64,000 nucleotides of DNA from Desulfobulbaceae bacterium (lineage in GTDB: Bacteria > Desulfobacterota > Desulfobulbia > Desulfobulbales > Desulfocapsaceae): the NCBI GenBank assembly GCA_008933635.1, contig WBUQ01000003.1, forward strand, positions 44,928-108,927. The letters run 5' to 3'. Every line of letters begins with the position of its first letter. Positions within the stretch are counted from its first letter, which is position 1. Both the position numbers and the translations under genes were made by a program. Positions 52,299 to 60,229 of the stretch are shown here, piece by piece. The notes under the pieces were generated by a model. It made no database searches, was not told the origin of the DNA, and was given only the letters and a program-made list of their open reading frames with translations.

Positions 52299-54791
52299 AT
52301 GATGACAAGCGTTAAGCAGAAAATACTCTATCTGTTCTTGTTCCTACGTGATGGCGATTTCCGGCAGCTCTGTCGATCAGGGATCTTCGACGGGGAGTAC
52401 TATCTGGCCAACAATCCCGATGTGGTTGCGGCCGCTGGTCATCCTCTGGTGCACTATTACCGCGGCGGATGGCGGGAAGGCAGATCTCCCAATTTGTTGT
52501 TCGACAGCCGATTCTACTGGCAGCAGGCCCCAGCAATGGCTCCAGGTTCAATTGAGCCGATCAGGCATTTCATCACGGAAGGCTGGCGGCAGGGCAGGAA
52601 GCCGAGTCCGTATTTCGATCCTCTCTATTATGCTGGAAGGAATCGGAACGCGGATTTCACCGATTGCGATCCGCTTTCCCATTACATCCTTCAAGGTCCG
52701 GATAAAGGACTCTATGCCCACCCGTACATAGATCCTGATTTCTATAAGCGCACCTATCCCGATGTTGCGTCGGGCGGTCACGACCCCCTGTTGCATTACA
52801 TAACCATCGGCCGGAAGGAAAACCGGCAGCCCGGGGTTTTCTTCGATACCTCATGGTATCTCGATCGTACCCCGGTGCTCCATGAGTACAAGGACGCTCT
52901 GCTCGCCCATTACTATCTCTTTGGTGCGGCAGAAGGAAAGAGCCCGGTCCCTGTATTCGATCCTGATTTCTACAGTGCCGCGTCGCAAGATCGCATCGGT
53001 GCGGGAGATCCCCTCGGCCATTACCTCGAGACAGGTGAGGCCCTTGGCCTGCGCCCCTGTTCCTGGTTCGATCCGGTCTATTACAAGGAAAAATATTGCC
53101 CCGATAATGCTGCATCCCCACTTGGCCACTTCCTGGCGGAAGGGGTCTGGCAAGGCCATTTTCCTAACCGGCGTGTGGCTGAACTGCCGCAACGGCCAGT
53201 GATCTCCATCCTCGTCCCGGTCTACAACGCCAAGGCCAACCACCTCAACAACTGCATCCACTCGGTCCTCTACCAGAGTTACCCGCACTGGCAGCTTTGC
53301 CTGGCCGACGACTGTTCGACCGAGCCGCACGTGCCGCCGCTGCTGCAGGAGTGGGCGGAGCGGGATCGACGGATAAAGCTGATTTTTCTCGACACCAACC
53401 GGGGCATCGCCGAGGCGACCAATGCCGCCGCAACGCTCGCCGACGGGGAGTATATCGGCTTCCTCGACAACGATGACGAGCTGGCGTCCGACTGCCTCTA
53501 CCAAATCGCCCGGAACATCATCGATACAGGAGCCGACCTGATCTATTCAGATGAAGATCTGATTGGGGAGGACGGACGACGCTTCAGCGTCTTCCACAAG
53601 CCCGATTTCAATACCGAGCTACTGCTCTGCCACAACTACGTGACCCATTTTGTGGTGACAGACAGAAACCTGTGGCAGCAGGTCGGGGGAATGGCAGGGG
53701 ACAAATCCGGGGCACAGGACTACGACCTGTTTCTCAGGCTCTCCGAGATCGCGCAGAAAACCGTGCATATCCCTCAGGTGCTGTACCACTGGCGGGCCTC
53801 CGAGACATCCACCAGCATCAACCACGGCCAGAAGGAGTATGCCGACGAGGCCGGTCGCCGGTCTGTCGAGGAGGCCTTGCAGCGTCGCGGGGTAGAAGCC
53901 GAAGTGCTCGGTACCGAATTTAAATTTTATTATCGGGCAAAACGGGAGCTGTATCTCCTGCCGCTGGTATCGCTGGTGGTCGCAGGCGGCAGAGAGGACG
54001 CAGACTGCACCGTCTGGGTGGAAAACCTGCTGCGGTGTACCGAGTATGCCAATTTCGAGATGATCGTGCTGCGCAGGCGGGGGGAGGGCAGTGCTGAGCT
54101 GACTGCCTGGGCCGCGGCCTCGGATCGGCCGGTGAAGATCGTCGAGTACGATGGCATGGCTGGCCTGGCCTCGCTCTGCAACCTGGCACTGCCTCTCTGC
54201 GACGGGGAATATGTCGTCCTGCTTGACGATGCGCTCGAGCCTGTTGATGGGTACTGGCTGTCGTCCCTGCTGGAGTACTGCCAGCGGCCCGATACCGGAA
54301 TCGTCGCCGGGTATATGGAGATGGAAGATGTCGCCTGTGTTGAGGTTACCCCACTGCCGGACATCGGCAACCGTTCGCCACTGTATTTCGCCCGGTTCGT
54401 CCAGCAGGCCTCCGTCCTGCTCAACGGACTGCATTGCCCCCAGAACAGCTGGTGTGCCCCCGGCATCTGCTGCGCCATCAGCAGGGATCTGCTCGACGGC
54501 GGGCTCGATGCGGTCAGTTTTCCCCACCTCTTTGCCCTGCATGACCTCAGTTTCATATGCATGGAAAAGGGGAAGCAGATCTATTATACCCCCTACTGCC
54601 GGCTGCAGCCTGGCGACGGCAGGCATGTCTGCAGGTCAGGAGATGCCGCGGCGTGGCAGCGCGAAAAAGAGCGCTTCCAAGAGAAATGGCGGCCAGTGCT
54701 GCTGCAGGGCGATCCGTTCTATAACCTGGGAAAACTGGAGGAAGCAGGGATCAGCAGGGAAGATTTCCTGCTCTGGTTTGCCGGCGCCTGA
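52299..54791 (+). CDS. Family 2 glycosyltransferase with seven N-terminal 38-residue repeats
   Basis: An 830-residue protein. Residues 30-290 hold seven repeats with the pattern FDxxYY, DPLxHY and GxxxGRxP; the FD positions are 30, 68, 106, 144, 182, 220 and 257, a spacing of 38 residues except the last of 37. A GT-A domain follows at about 300-550 with ISILVPVYNAKANHL, LADDCSTEP and GFLDNDDEL, then VFHKPDFNTELLLCHNY, usual in rhamnan- and teichoic-type GT2 enzymes. A second GT-A-like domain at about 555-800 has VVLLDDALEPVDGYW where a DxD site should be and looks degenerate. The repeats are also known from large extracellular proteins; here they may recognise the acceptor. Confidence 0.87.
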   Translation: MMTSVKQKILYLFLFLRDGDFRQLCRSGIFDGEYYLANNPDVVAAAGHPLVHYYRGGWREGRSPNLLFDSRFYWQQAPAMAPGSIEPIRHFITEGWRQGRKPSPYFDPLYYAGRNRNADFTDCDPLSHYILQGPDKGLYAHPYIDPDFYKRTYPDVASGGHDPLLHYITIGRKENRQPGVFFDTSWYLDRTPVLHEYKDALLAHYYLFGAAEGKSPVPVFDPDFYSAASQDRIGAGDPLGHYLETGEALGLRPCSWFDPVYYKEKYCPDNAASPLGHFLAEGVWQGHFPNRRVAELPQRPVISILVPVYNAKANHLNNCIHSVLYQSYPHWQLCLADDCSTEPHVPPLLQEWAERDRRIKLIFLDTNRGIAEATNAAATLADGEYIGFLDNDDELASDCLYQIARNIIDTGADLIYSDEDLIGEDGRRFSVFHKPDFNTELLLCHNYVTHFVVTDRNLWQQVGGMAGDKSGAQDYDLFLRLSEIAQKTVHIPQVLYHWRASETSTSINHGQKEYADEAGRRSVEEALQRRGVEAEVLGTEFKFYYRAKRELYLLPLVSLVVAGGREDADCTVWVENLLRCTEYANFEMIVLRRRGEGSAELTAWAAASDRPVKIVEYDGMAGLASLCNLALPLCDGEYVVLLDDALEPVDGYWLSSLLEYCQRPDTGIVAGYMEMEDVACVEVTPLPDIGNRSPLYFARFVQQASVLLNGLHCPQNSWCAPGICCAISRDLLDGGLDAVSFPHLFALHDLSFICMEKGKQIYYTPYCRLQPGDGRHVCRSGDAAAWQREKERFQEKWRPVLLQGDPFYNLGKLEEAGISREDFLLWFAGA
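52386..53168 (+). repeat. Seven-fold protein repeat of 38 residues within the glycosyltransferase gene
   Basis: The seven units are conserved at the protein level (Phe-Asp at the start, DP-x-x-HY in the middle and GR or related residues near the end) but hardly at the DNA level, so they are old. The period in DNA is 114 bases, with 111 for the last step. There is no sign of recent expansion. Confidence 0.85.
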
Positions 54792-54830
54792 CCGCAATCG
54801 TCCCGGCATCGCGGCGTGGCGAAGAATAGC

Positions 54831-54859
54831 TTGACTTGCAAACAGTTTTTCATTAGGTA
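54831..54859 (+). promoter_or_regulatory. Possible promoter before the GT2 at 54956
   Basis: TTGACT at 54831-54836 matches the -35 consensus at five of six positions. Seventeen bases later lies TAGGTA, a poor -10 box. It sits in a 164-base gap that breaks an otherwise tightly packed run of genes, so a new transcription start is plausible. Weak evidence. Confidence 0.25.
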
Positions 54860-54955
54860 GAGGCCAATCCCGACCGTCCCCGGCAGACCGGGCCACAGGC
54901 CAAGGCAGAAATCCCTGCATAACAGTCCCCAAGTCGATATAGCGATCCGCAGCAT

Positions 54956-55867
54956 ATGTCCACACCACGCGTTTCCGTCGTCATACCCGCCTACAACCAC
55001 GAACGCTTCGTTGGAGCGGCTGTGGAGAGCGTCCTGAGCCAGACCTTCTCCGATCTCGAGCTGATCGTCATCGACGACGGTTCCCGTGACCGCACCGGCG
55101 AAGTCGTCAGGGGATATGCCGATAGTCGGCTTTCCTATTATTTCCAGGAGAACCAGGACGCCTACAACACGATCAACCGCGGGCTGGGGCTGGCCAGGGG
55201 GGAATTCATCGCCATCCTCAATTCCGATGACGTGTATACCCCCGATCGTCTCGAGCGTCTGCTGCTGTGTCGTGAACAAACCGGTGCGGAGTGTATCTTC
55301 ACCGATGTGATCCCTATCTCCGACGAGGGGGAGGAATTCACCGATCCGGACTTCGGCTGGAATGTCTGGCACCGGAAGAACAGGACCTTCTACCGGCAGT
55401 GCGGCGATCTCTATACCGCTTTCCTCAAGGGCAATTTCATGGTCACGACCTCGAACCTGTTCATGACGGCGAGGGCGGTCCGGGAGGTCGGGACGTTCTG
55501 TTCGTTGCGCTATCTGCACGACTACGATTACATTTTCCGCCTGATGCTTGCCAATCCCGGCAAGGTCCATTATCTCGAACAGGAGAAACTGCTCTACTAC
55601 CGCATCCATTCGGGCAACACCCTGGGCGAGGCGGCCATCACCGGCAGGCTGCAGGACCAGCAGCTGATCAGGAAATACATGCTCGAAGTGATTCCTGCAG
55701 CCCAGAAGGGGTATGTCGAGGCCGGCGCCGACCGCCTTGTCGAGCTCGAGCAGGAACTGAACGCCGTCAGAGGCGCCCTCCAGCCAGCGGCTGCACAGGG
55801 GGTCAGGCCGGCGGCCAGGCAGCTGCTGCGCAGCCTGAAAACCTGGCTCGGCAAGAAAATCGGCTGA
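54956..55867 (+). CDS. Family 2 glycosyltransferase
   Basis: A 303-residue GT-A enzyme. VSVVIPAYNHERFVGA opens the fold, VIDDGSRDRTGE contacts the nucleotide and AILNSDDVYTPDRL is the metal site. HDYDYIFRLML is in the acceptor part. A coiled C-terminal tail with ELEQELNAVRGAL and a basic end, SLKTWLGKKIG, may contact the membrane. It starts after a 164-base gap and is followed 37 bases later by the second HAD protein. Confidence 0.88.
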   Translation: MSTPRVSVVIPAYNHERFVGAAVESVLSQTFSDLELIVIDDGSRDRTGEVVRGYADSRLSYYFQENQDAYNTINRGLGLARGEFIAILNSDDVYTPDRLERLLLCREQTGAECIFTDVIPISDEGEEFTDPDFGWNVWHRKNRTFYRQCGDLYTAFLKGNFMVTTSNLFMTARAVREVGTFCSLRYLHDYDYIFRLMLANPGKVHYLEQEKLLYYRIHSGNTLGEAAITGRLQDQQLIRKYMLEVIPAAQKGYVEAGADRLVELEQELNAVRGALQPAAAQGVRPAARQLLRSLKTWLGKKIG

Positions 55868-55904
55868 GCCGGCTCAGGCTTAAGCAACTGCACGAAAGGT
55901 CATC

Positions 55905-57959
55905 ATGGGTTTTGAAAAATTCTATTCCGTTCCATCGCTGCTGAAACAAGGGCGGGTATTGTCCGCCGGAATGGATGTCGTTTCCTTCGACCTGTTCGAT
56001 ACTCTTCTGATCAGGCGCATCCATGACCCTGACCTGGTCAAGCTGCCGGTTGCCAGATTTATCGCCGCCAGGGCCAGAGAGCACGACCTAGCGTGGTCCT
56101 GGCAGCGGGTGCAGAAACTCCGCGACGACATCGAGAAGCGCCACCGTGCGGAAACCGGTTCGAAATTCGTCGATCACGAGGCCTGCTATCCACGGTTCAT
56201 GCTGGAACTGCTGGAAACGATCTTCGGCGAAGAACTCGGCCCGTCCCTGCTGCAGGACGTGACCGGCTACGAGCTGTTCATGGAGAACAGCATGCTGGTG
56301 CCGCGGCAGCCCCTCGTCGACTGGCTGGTCGAACTGTCCGGCCAGGGTAAAAGGATCTTCATTCTCTCGGATATTTACCTGCCGGCCGCGCATCTGCGCG
56401 TGCTGGTGGAACATGCCGGTATACTGCCCTATGTCGAAGACGTGGTTTCTTCGGCCGACTCGTTTCTCGCCAAGGCATCGGGCAAGGGGTTCGACCTGGT
56501 CCGGGAACGGTACGGCCTTGCCGGTAGAAGCTGGCTGCATGTCGGCGACAACCCCGTATCCGACGGCCTGCGTCCGTCCGAGGCCGGAATCACCGCCCTG
56601 GTCCTCCACGACGCCTCGGAGAAACATCGCAAGGCGGTGGTCAAGAGGTACGTCAACTACAGCGGCGGCCGGCCATTCTGGCGGGGCAGGGCGCTGCAGC
56701 AGCTGATGCAGCCGCTGGAGGCGGAAAATGGCGAGCGGCCCGAGCTCTATGTGGAGGGCTATAATTTCCTCGCCCCGCTGATCGGCGGATTCGTCCAGCA
56801 CATCGCCGAGCAATGCCGGGCCCGCGGGATCACCAAGGTCTTCTTCCTCTCCCGGGAAGGATGGACCTTCAAGCGGTTCTGGGAAAAGGCGATGCCGTAT
56901 CTCTTTCCCGATGGCAGGCTGCCCGGGATCGAATATCTCTATGTCAGCAGGATGGCGCTGGCAGGGGCCAGCTGCGCGGTCCAGGGGCTGACCAGGGCCA
57001 ATGCCGATATCGCCTTCCTGCCGCCCGGCAATCGCGATTTTCGCGATGTCTGCCGGATATTCAATTTCGAAATCGCAAGCCTCGAGCATCACCTGCAGCG
57101 GTTCGGCCTGGCGGCCGACGCCTGCCTGAGTCCGCTTCACGAGGGTTTTGACCCCTGGAACAGGGTCAGGTTCTACGACCTCCTCGAGGACCCTGCCTTC
57201 CAGGAAGAGATCAGAAGTCAGGTCGCCGCTTCGAGTGAGGCCCTGCAACGGTATCTCGCCGATGTCGGTTTTTTCGGCCATGAAAGGGTTGCGCTGGTCG
57301 ATATCGGCTGGCTTGGCACCATCCAGCGGTTCCTCTTCGAGGCGGTGCAGCACCGCCAGGATTGCCCCGTCTGCCACGGCTTCCTCTTCGCAGCCAACCG
57401 GGGCATTCCGTATCCGGCGTCGATGAAGAACGACATCGAAGGGGTGATCTATGACCGCCACCGGTTCGACATGGCCGGCAGCACCATTCTCTACGCCCGC
57501 GACATCTTCGAGGAGGCGTGCCGCGCTCCGCACCCCACGCTGAACGGGTACCAGCTGACCGATGATGGCTATACCCTGCAGTTTCGCGGTGTCGAGGATG
57601 ATATCGGGCAGGCCGAACTGCAACAGGACAGGTATTTTTCACCGCTGCAGCAGGGGCTGTTCGATGCCGCCGAGCGGTATGGAGCCGCGTCGGCCCTCCT
57701 CGGCTATTCGCTTGGCGACTACAAACCGTGGTTCAACCTGCTGATGGTCGGCAAGCTCGCCTTCCCGCGCACAGCGGAAGTCGCCAACATCCGCCACAAG
57801 CACCATCTCGATGATTTTCATGGCCGACATGTGCCAAAAAAGGTACATGTGAAAGAAACCAGGCAACTCTGGGATCATCCCCTCTGGCGACTCGCCTGTG
57901 ATCCCCTGCTCCGGATACGATTCTTCCTGAGGCATCTGCGTGAACGGATCAAGGAATAA
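55905..57959 (+). CDS. Long HAD-superfamily protein with conserved C-terminal module (COG5610-like), copy 2
   Basis: A 684-residue protein built like the one at 9308. Motif I is SFDLFDTLL, in which the usual second aspartate is replaced by Phe; FILSDIYLP is motif II and HVGDNPVSD motif IV. The C-terminal 400 residues contain VFFLSREGWTFKR and LVDIGWLGTIQ, both shared with copy 1, plus YLYVSRMAL. AAAGG lies six bases before the ATG. The family is common in glycan clusters but its substrate is unknown. The final 20 bases overlap a small downstream gene. Confidence 0.78.
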   Translation: MGFEKFYSVPSLLKQGRVLSAGMDVVSFDLFDTLLIRRIHDPDLVKLPVARFIAARAREHDLAWSWQRVQKLRDDIEKRHRAETGSKFVDHEACYPRFMLELLETIFGEELGPSLLQDVTGYELFMENSMLVPRQPLVDWLVELSGQGKRIFILSDIYLPAAHLRVLVEHAGILPYVEDVVSSADSFLAKASGKGFDLVRERYGLAGRSWLHVGDNPVSDGLRPSEAGITALVLHDASEKHRKAVVKRYVNYSGGRPFWRGRALQQLMQPLEAENGERPELYVEGYNFLAPLIGGFVQHIAEQCRARGITKVFFLSREGWTFKRFWEKAMPYLFPDGRLPGIEYLYVSRMALAGASCAVQGLTRANADIAFLPPGNRDFRDVCRIFNFEIASLEHHLQRFGLAADACLSPLHEGFDPWNRVRFYDLLEDPAFQEEIRSQVAASSEALQRYLADVGFFGHERVALVDIGWLGTIQRFLFEAVQHRQDCPVCHGFLFAANRGIPYPASMKNDIEGVIYDRHRFDMAGSTILYARDIFEEACRAPHPTLNGYQLTDDGYTLQFRGVEDDIGQAELQQDRYFSPLQQGLFDAAERYGAASALLGYSLGDYKPWFNLLMVGKLAFPRTAEVANIRHKHHLDDFHGRHVPKKVHVKETRQLWDHPLWRLACDPLLRIRFFLRHLRERIKE

Positions 57960-58200
57960 GACCAGCCCCCTGCTCTCCGGCAGGTATGATCTCACCGGGC
58001 TCGAAGTTCACCGGGTGATCCGGCTGCTGATGCTCAACCGGCTGATTCCGCTCGGCAACCTCGCTGGCAGCGGAGGGCTGCGCTGCCTGCTCATCCTTGC
58101 CGTCCTGCATACCTTCGGCGGTCTGCTTTTCAGGGGGATGATCAGGTACGAACGGCAAATCCACTCGTTCTATACGATTCTGAAAAGAAGAAAAAAGTAG
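57940..58200 (+). CDS. Small uncharacterised protein of 86 residues
   Basis: The frame starts at a GTG overlapping the HAD gene by 20 bases and ends seven bases before the next gene, so it fits neatly between them. Residues about 26-37 and 46-64 are hydrophobic, and the C-terminus is strongly basic (LKRRKK), suggesting a small membrane protein with an inner-face tail. No family was recognised. It could be an accessory to the adjacent GT-C-like protein, much as the DUF2304 protein lies beside its GT-C neighbour. Confidence 0.5.
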   Translation: MNGSRNKTSPLLSGRYDLTGLEVHRVIRLLMLNRLIPLGNLAGSGGLRCLLILAVLHTFGGLLFRGMIRYERQIHSFYTILKRRKK

Positions 58201-58207
58201 ATCGACG

Positions 58208-60085
58208 ATGATGGAAGACCTCATTGCCAGGCTCTGGCGGCACAAGTTCGCAGGCGTCATCTGCCTTATCGCCTGCACCGCCTTATATGTCTTTTTTGTC
58301 AATCGGGCCCACGTCGACCTGACGATTGAAGTCGAGAAACGCACGGTCTTCAAGATCTACTGGGCAGAGGAGGGCGAATATTTCTCCGAAAAGAAGATGG
58401 CGCAGGTCCTGGTCAAGCCGCAGCGGCAGAATTACAGCCTGACCCTGACCAATCTCAGGAAGATCAGCCAGCTCAGGATCGACCCGCAGGAGTTTGCCGG
58501 CAAAAGCGTCATCCGCCGGCTCGTCATCAGGCAGAATGGCTATGCCGATATTTCCCTGGCGTCCAGCGAGGAATTCGAGAAACTGAAGCCGCTTGCCCAG
58601 ATCCGTTCGTATTCCACCGAAGGGAACGTGCTTGAAACGGTTTCTGCCGGCAAGGATGCCAATTTTCTTCTCGAAATTCAGGCGAAGCCCGAACCGTTCG
58701 ACTGGACCAGTGTCATTGTCAGCAGTCTGTTCCTCTGTTTTTTCATCCTCCTGATTTACGCCTCGATTCACCATCTCGCATTCGCCTACCGCCATATCCC
58801 GGTGATGCTGCTGGTGGTGTTTGTCCTCGCCGCAGTGATGGCCCTTATCAGCGAGCGCAACGTGCATCCGGACGAATATGTCCATATCGCCGCTTCACGG
58901 TATTATCAGAACAACTGGTTCCCCCCGGTCATCGGCGATCCGTCGGTGGCGGAGACATACAGCGTCTACGGCGTTTCGCGGCTGAATACCAATGAGATAT
59001 CCTACCTTTTCTGCGGCAAGGTGGCGGAGATCATCGCGCCGCTTAAGCTGACGGACCATGTATCCTTTCGCATCTTCAACCTGCTGCTGCTCGGACTGAT
59101 CCTGCTCTACACGCTACGGGTCCCCGATTCTCGTCTCGTTGCCGTGCCGCTGCTGGTCACTCCCCAGGTCTGGTATCTCTTCAGCTATTGCAATTCGGAT
59201 GCCTTCGCCATCGCCATGTCGTTTTTCGTCGGCTGCCAGGTGGTCGTCCGGGAGAGCGCCCTGAACCGGTTCCTTGTCCGGAGAGAGGGTCTGCGCCAAT
59301 GGGGCAACATGCTGGTGGCGGCCTTCTTCTTCGGCGTCCTGTTTGTCCTGAAGGAAAATTTCCTTGTCTACACCGCCTTCCTGTTCTGGGTGCTGCTGCT
59401 GAACATCTGGCAGGAAAGGGACAGGGATGAACGTAAAACACAACTGCGCCGGGTGATCGCGGTCTGCGTTGTCGGGCTCTCGCTGATGGCGGTCAAGGTG
59501 GCCGCCGACTACCATATCAACGGCTTCGACCGGAAAGAGAAGATCAGGGCCATGCGCGACAAGGTTGCCGCCCCCCTCTACAATCCGCATACTCCCCTCG
59601 AGAAACAGCACGCCAGCCTGTATATGAAAAAGAGGGGGATTCCGCTCTCGGACATCATCCACAAGGACAGGTGGTTCGAAAAGACCTTCCGCAGTGCCTT
59701 TGGCGTCTACGGCTATTCGACCATCTCCGCGGGTTTCGGCTATTACGACCTGGTGCGCTGGACCGGGGTCGGCTTCCTGACCGCATTCCTGCTCTCCCTG
59801 CTGCTCCGCTCCGGCCTGTATGTCAACCTGCAGGTCTTTGCCGCGGTATTCCTGTCGGCCTCGCTGGTGGCGGTCTCGCTGTACCATTCGTGGACCAAGG
59901 ATTTCCAGGCCCAGGGTCGCTACCTCATCCCCATCCTGCCGATGCTCGGCGTGCTGTGCGCCCAGGGCAGAAATGCCATCAGCCCGAAAATCATGAACCT
60001 GTTCACGACAGCGATGTTTCTTCTCTCCGTCTACTCCTATATCTGTGTCGCCCTCCTTGAAATTCCGCGCCTGCTCAGAATCTGA
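58208..60085 (+). CDS. DUF2142-like multi-pass membrane protein, putative GT-C glycosyltransferase
   Basis: A 625-residue protein. One membrane segment (about 15-30) is followed by about 130 residues of beta-rich periplasmic sequence and then about eleven membrane segments. The first outer loop has ERNVHPDEYVHIAASRYY with the acidic pair expected for GT-C enzymes, and the C-terminal DFQAQGRYLIPILPML is characteristic of DUF2142 proteins. It would transfer a sugar from a polyprenyl-phosphate donor; this is inferred. Its general layout resembles the protein at 12559. Confidence 0.72.
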   Translation: MMEDLIARLWRHKFAGVICLIACTALYVFFVNRAHVDLTIEVEKRTVFKIYWAEEGEYFSEKKMAQVLVKPQRQNYSLTLTNLRKISQLRIDPQEFAGKSVIRRLVIRQNGYADISLASSEEFEKLKPLAQIRSYSTEGNVLETVSAGKDANFLLEIQAKPEPFDWTSVIVSSLFLCFFILLIYASIHHLAFAYRHIPVMLLVVFVLAAVMALISERNVHPDEYVHIAASRYYQNNWFPPVIGDPSVAETYSVYGVSRLNTNEISYLFCGKVAEIIAPLKLTDHVSFRIFNLLLLGLILLYTLRVPDSRLVAVPLLVTPQVWYLFSYCNSDAFAIAMSFFVGCQVVVRESALNRFLVRREGLRQWGNMLVAAFFFGVLFVLKENFLVYTAFLFWVLLLNIWQERDRDERKTQLRRVIAVCVVGLSLMAVKVAADYHINGFDRKEKIRAMRDKVAAPLYNPHTPLEKQHASLYMKKRGIPLSDIIHKDRWFEKTFRSAFGVYGYSTISAGFGYYDLVRWTGVGFLTAFLLSLLLRSGLYVNLQVFAAVFLSASLVAVSLYHSWTKDFQAQGRYLIPILPMLGVLCAQGRNAISPKIMNLFTTAMFLLSVYSYICVALLEIPRLLRI

Positions 60086-60229
60086 TCCCCTGTCGACGGT
60101 TGAACCGCGGAGGCCGGTACCCCTCGATTTTGCACGGTGCGATCGAATGCCGAATCGAGTATAAAGGGAAGGATTTCTCTGCAATAGTTCGATTTTTTCC
60201 TAATATCAAACCAACCCCAAGAGTGAAGC

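Noticed and set aside
56088..57623. Open frame of 511 codons on the minus strand opposite the second HAD protein
   Set aside because: Antisense shadow of a coding sequence; composition typical of third-position GC bias and no motif found.
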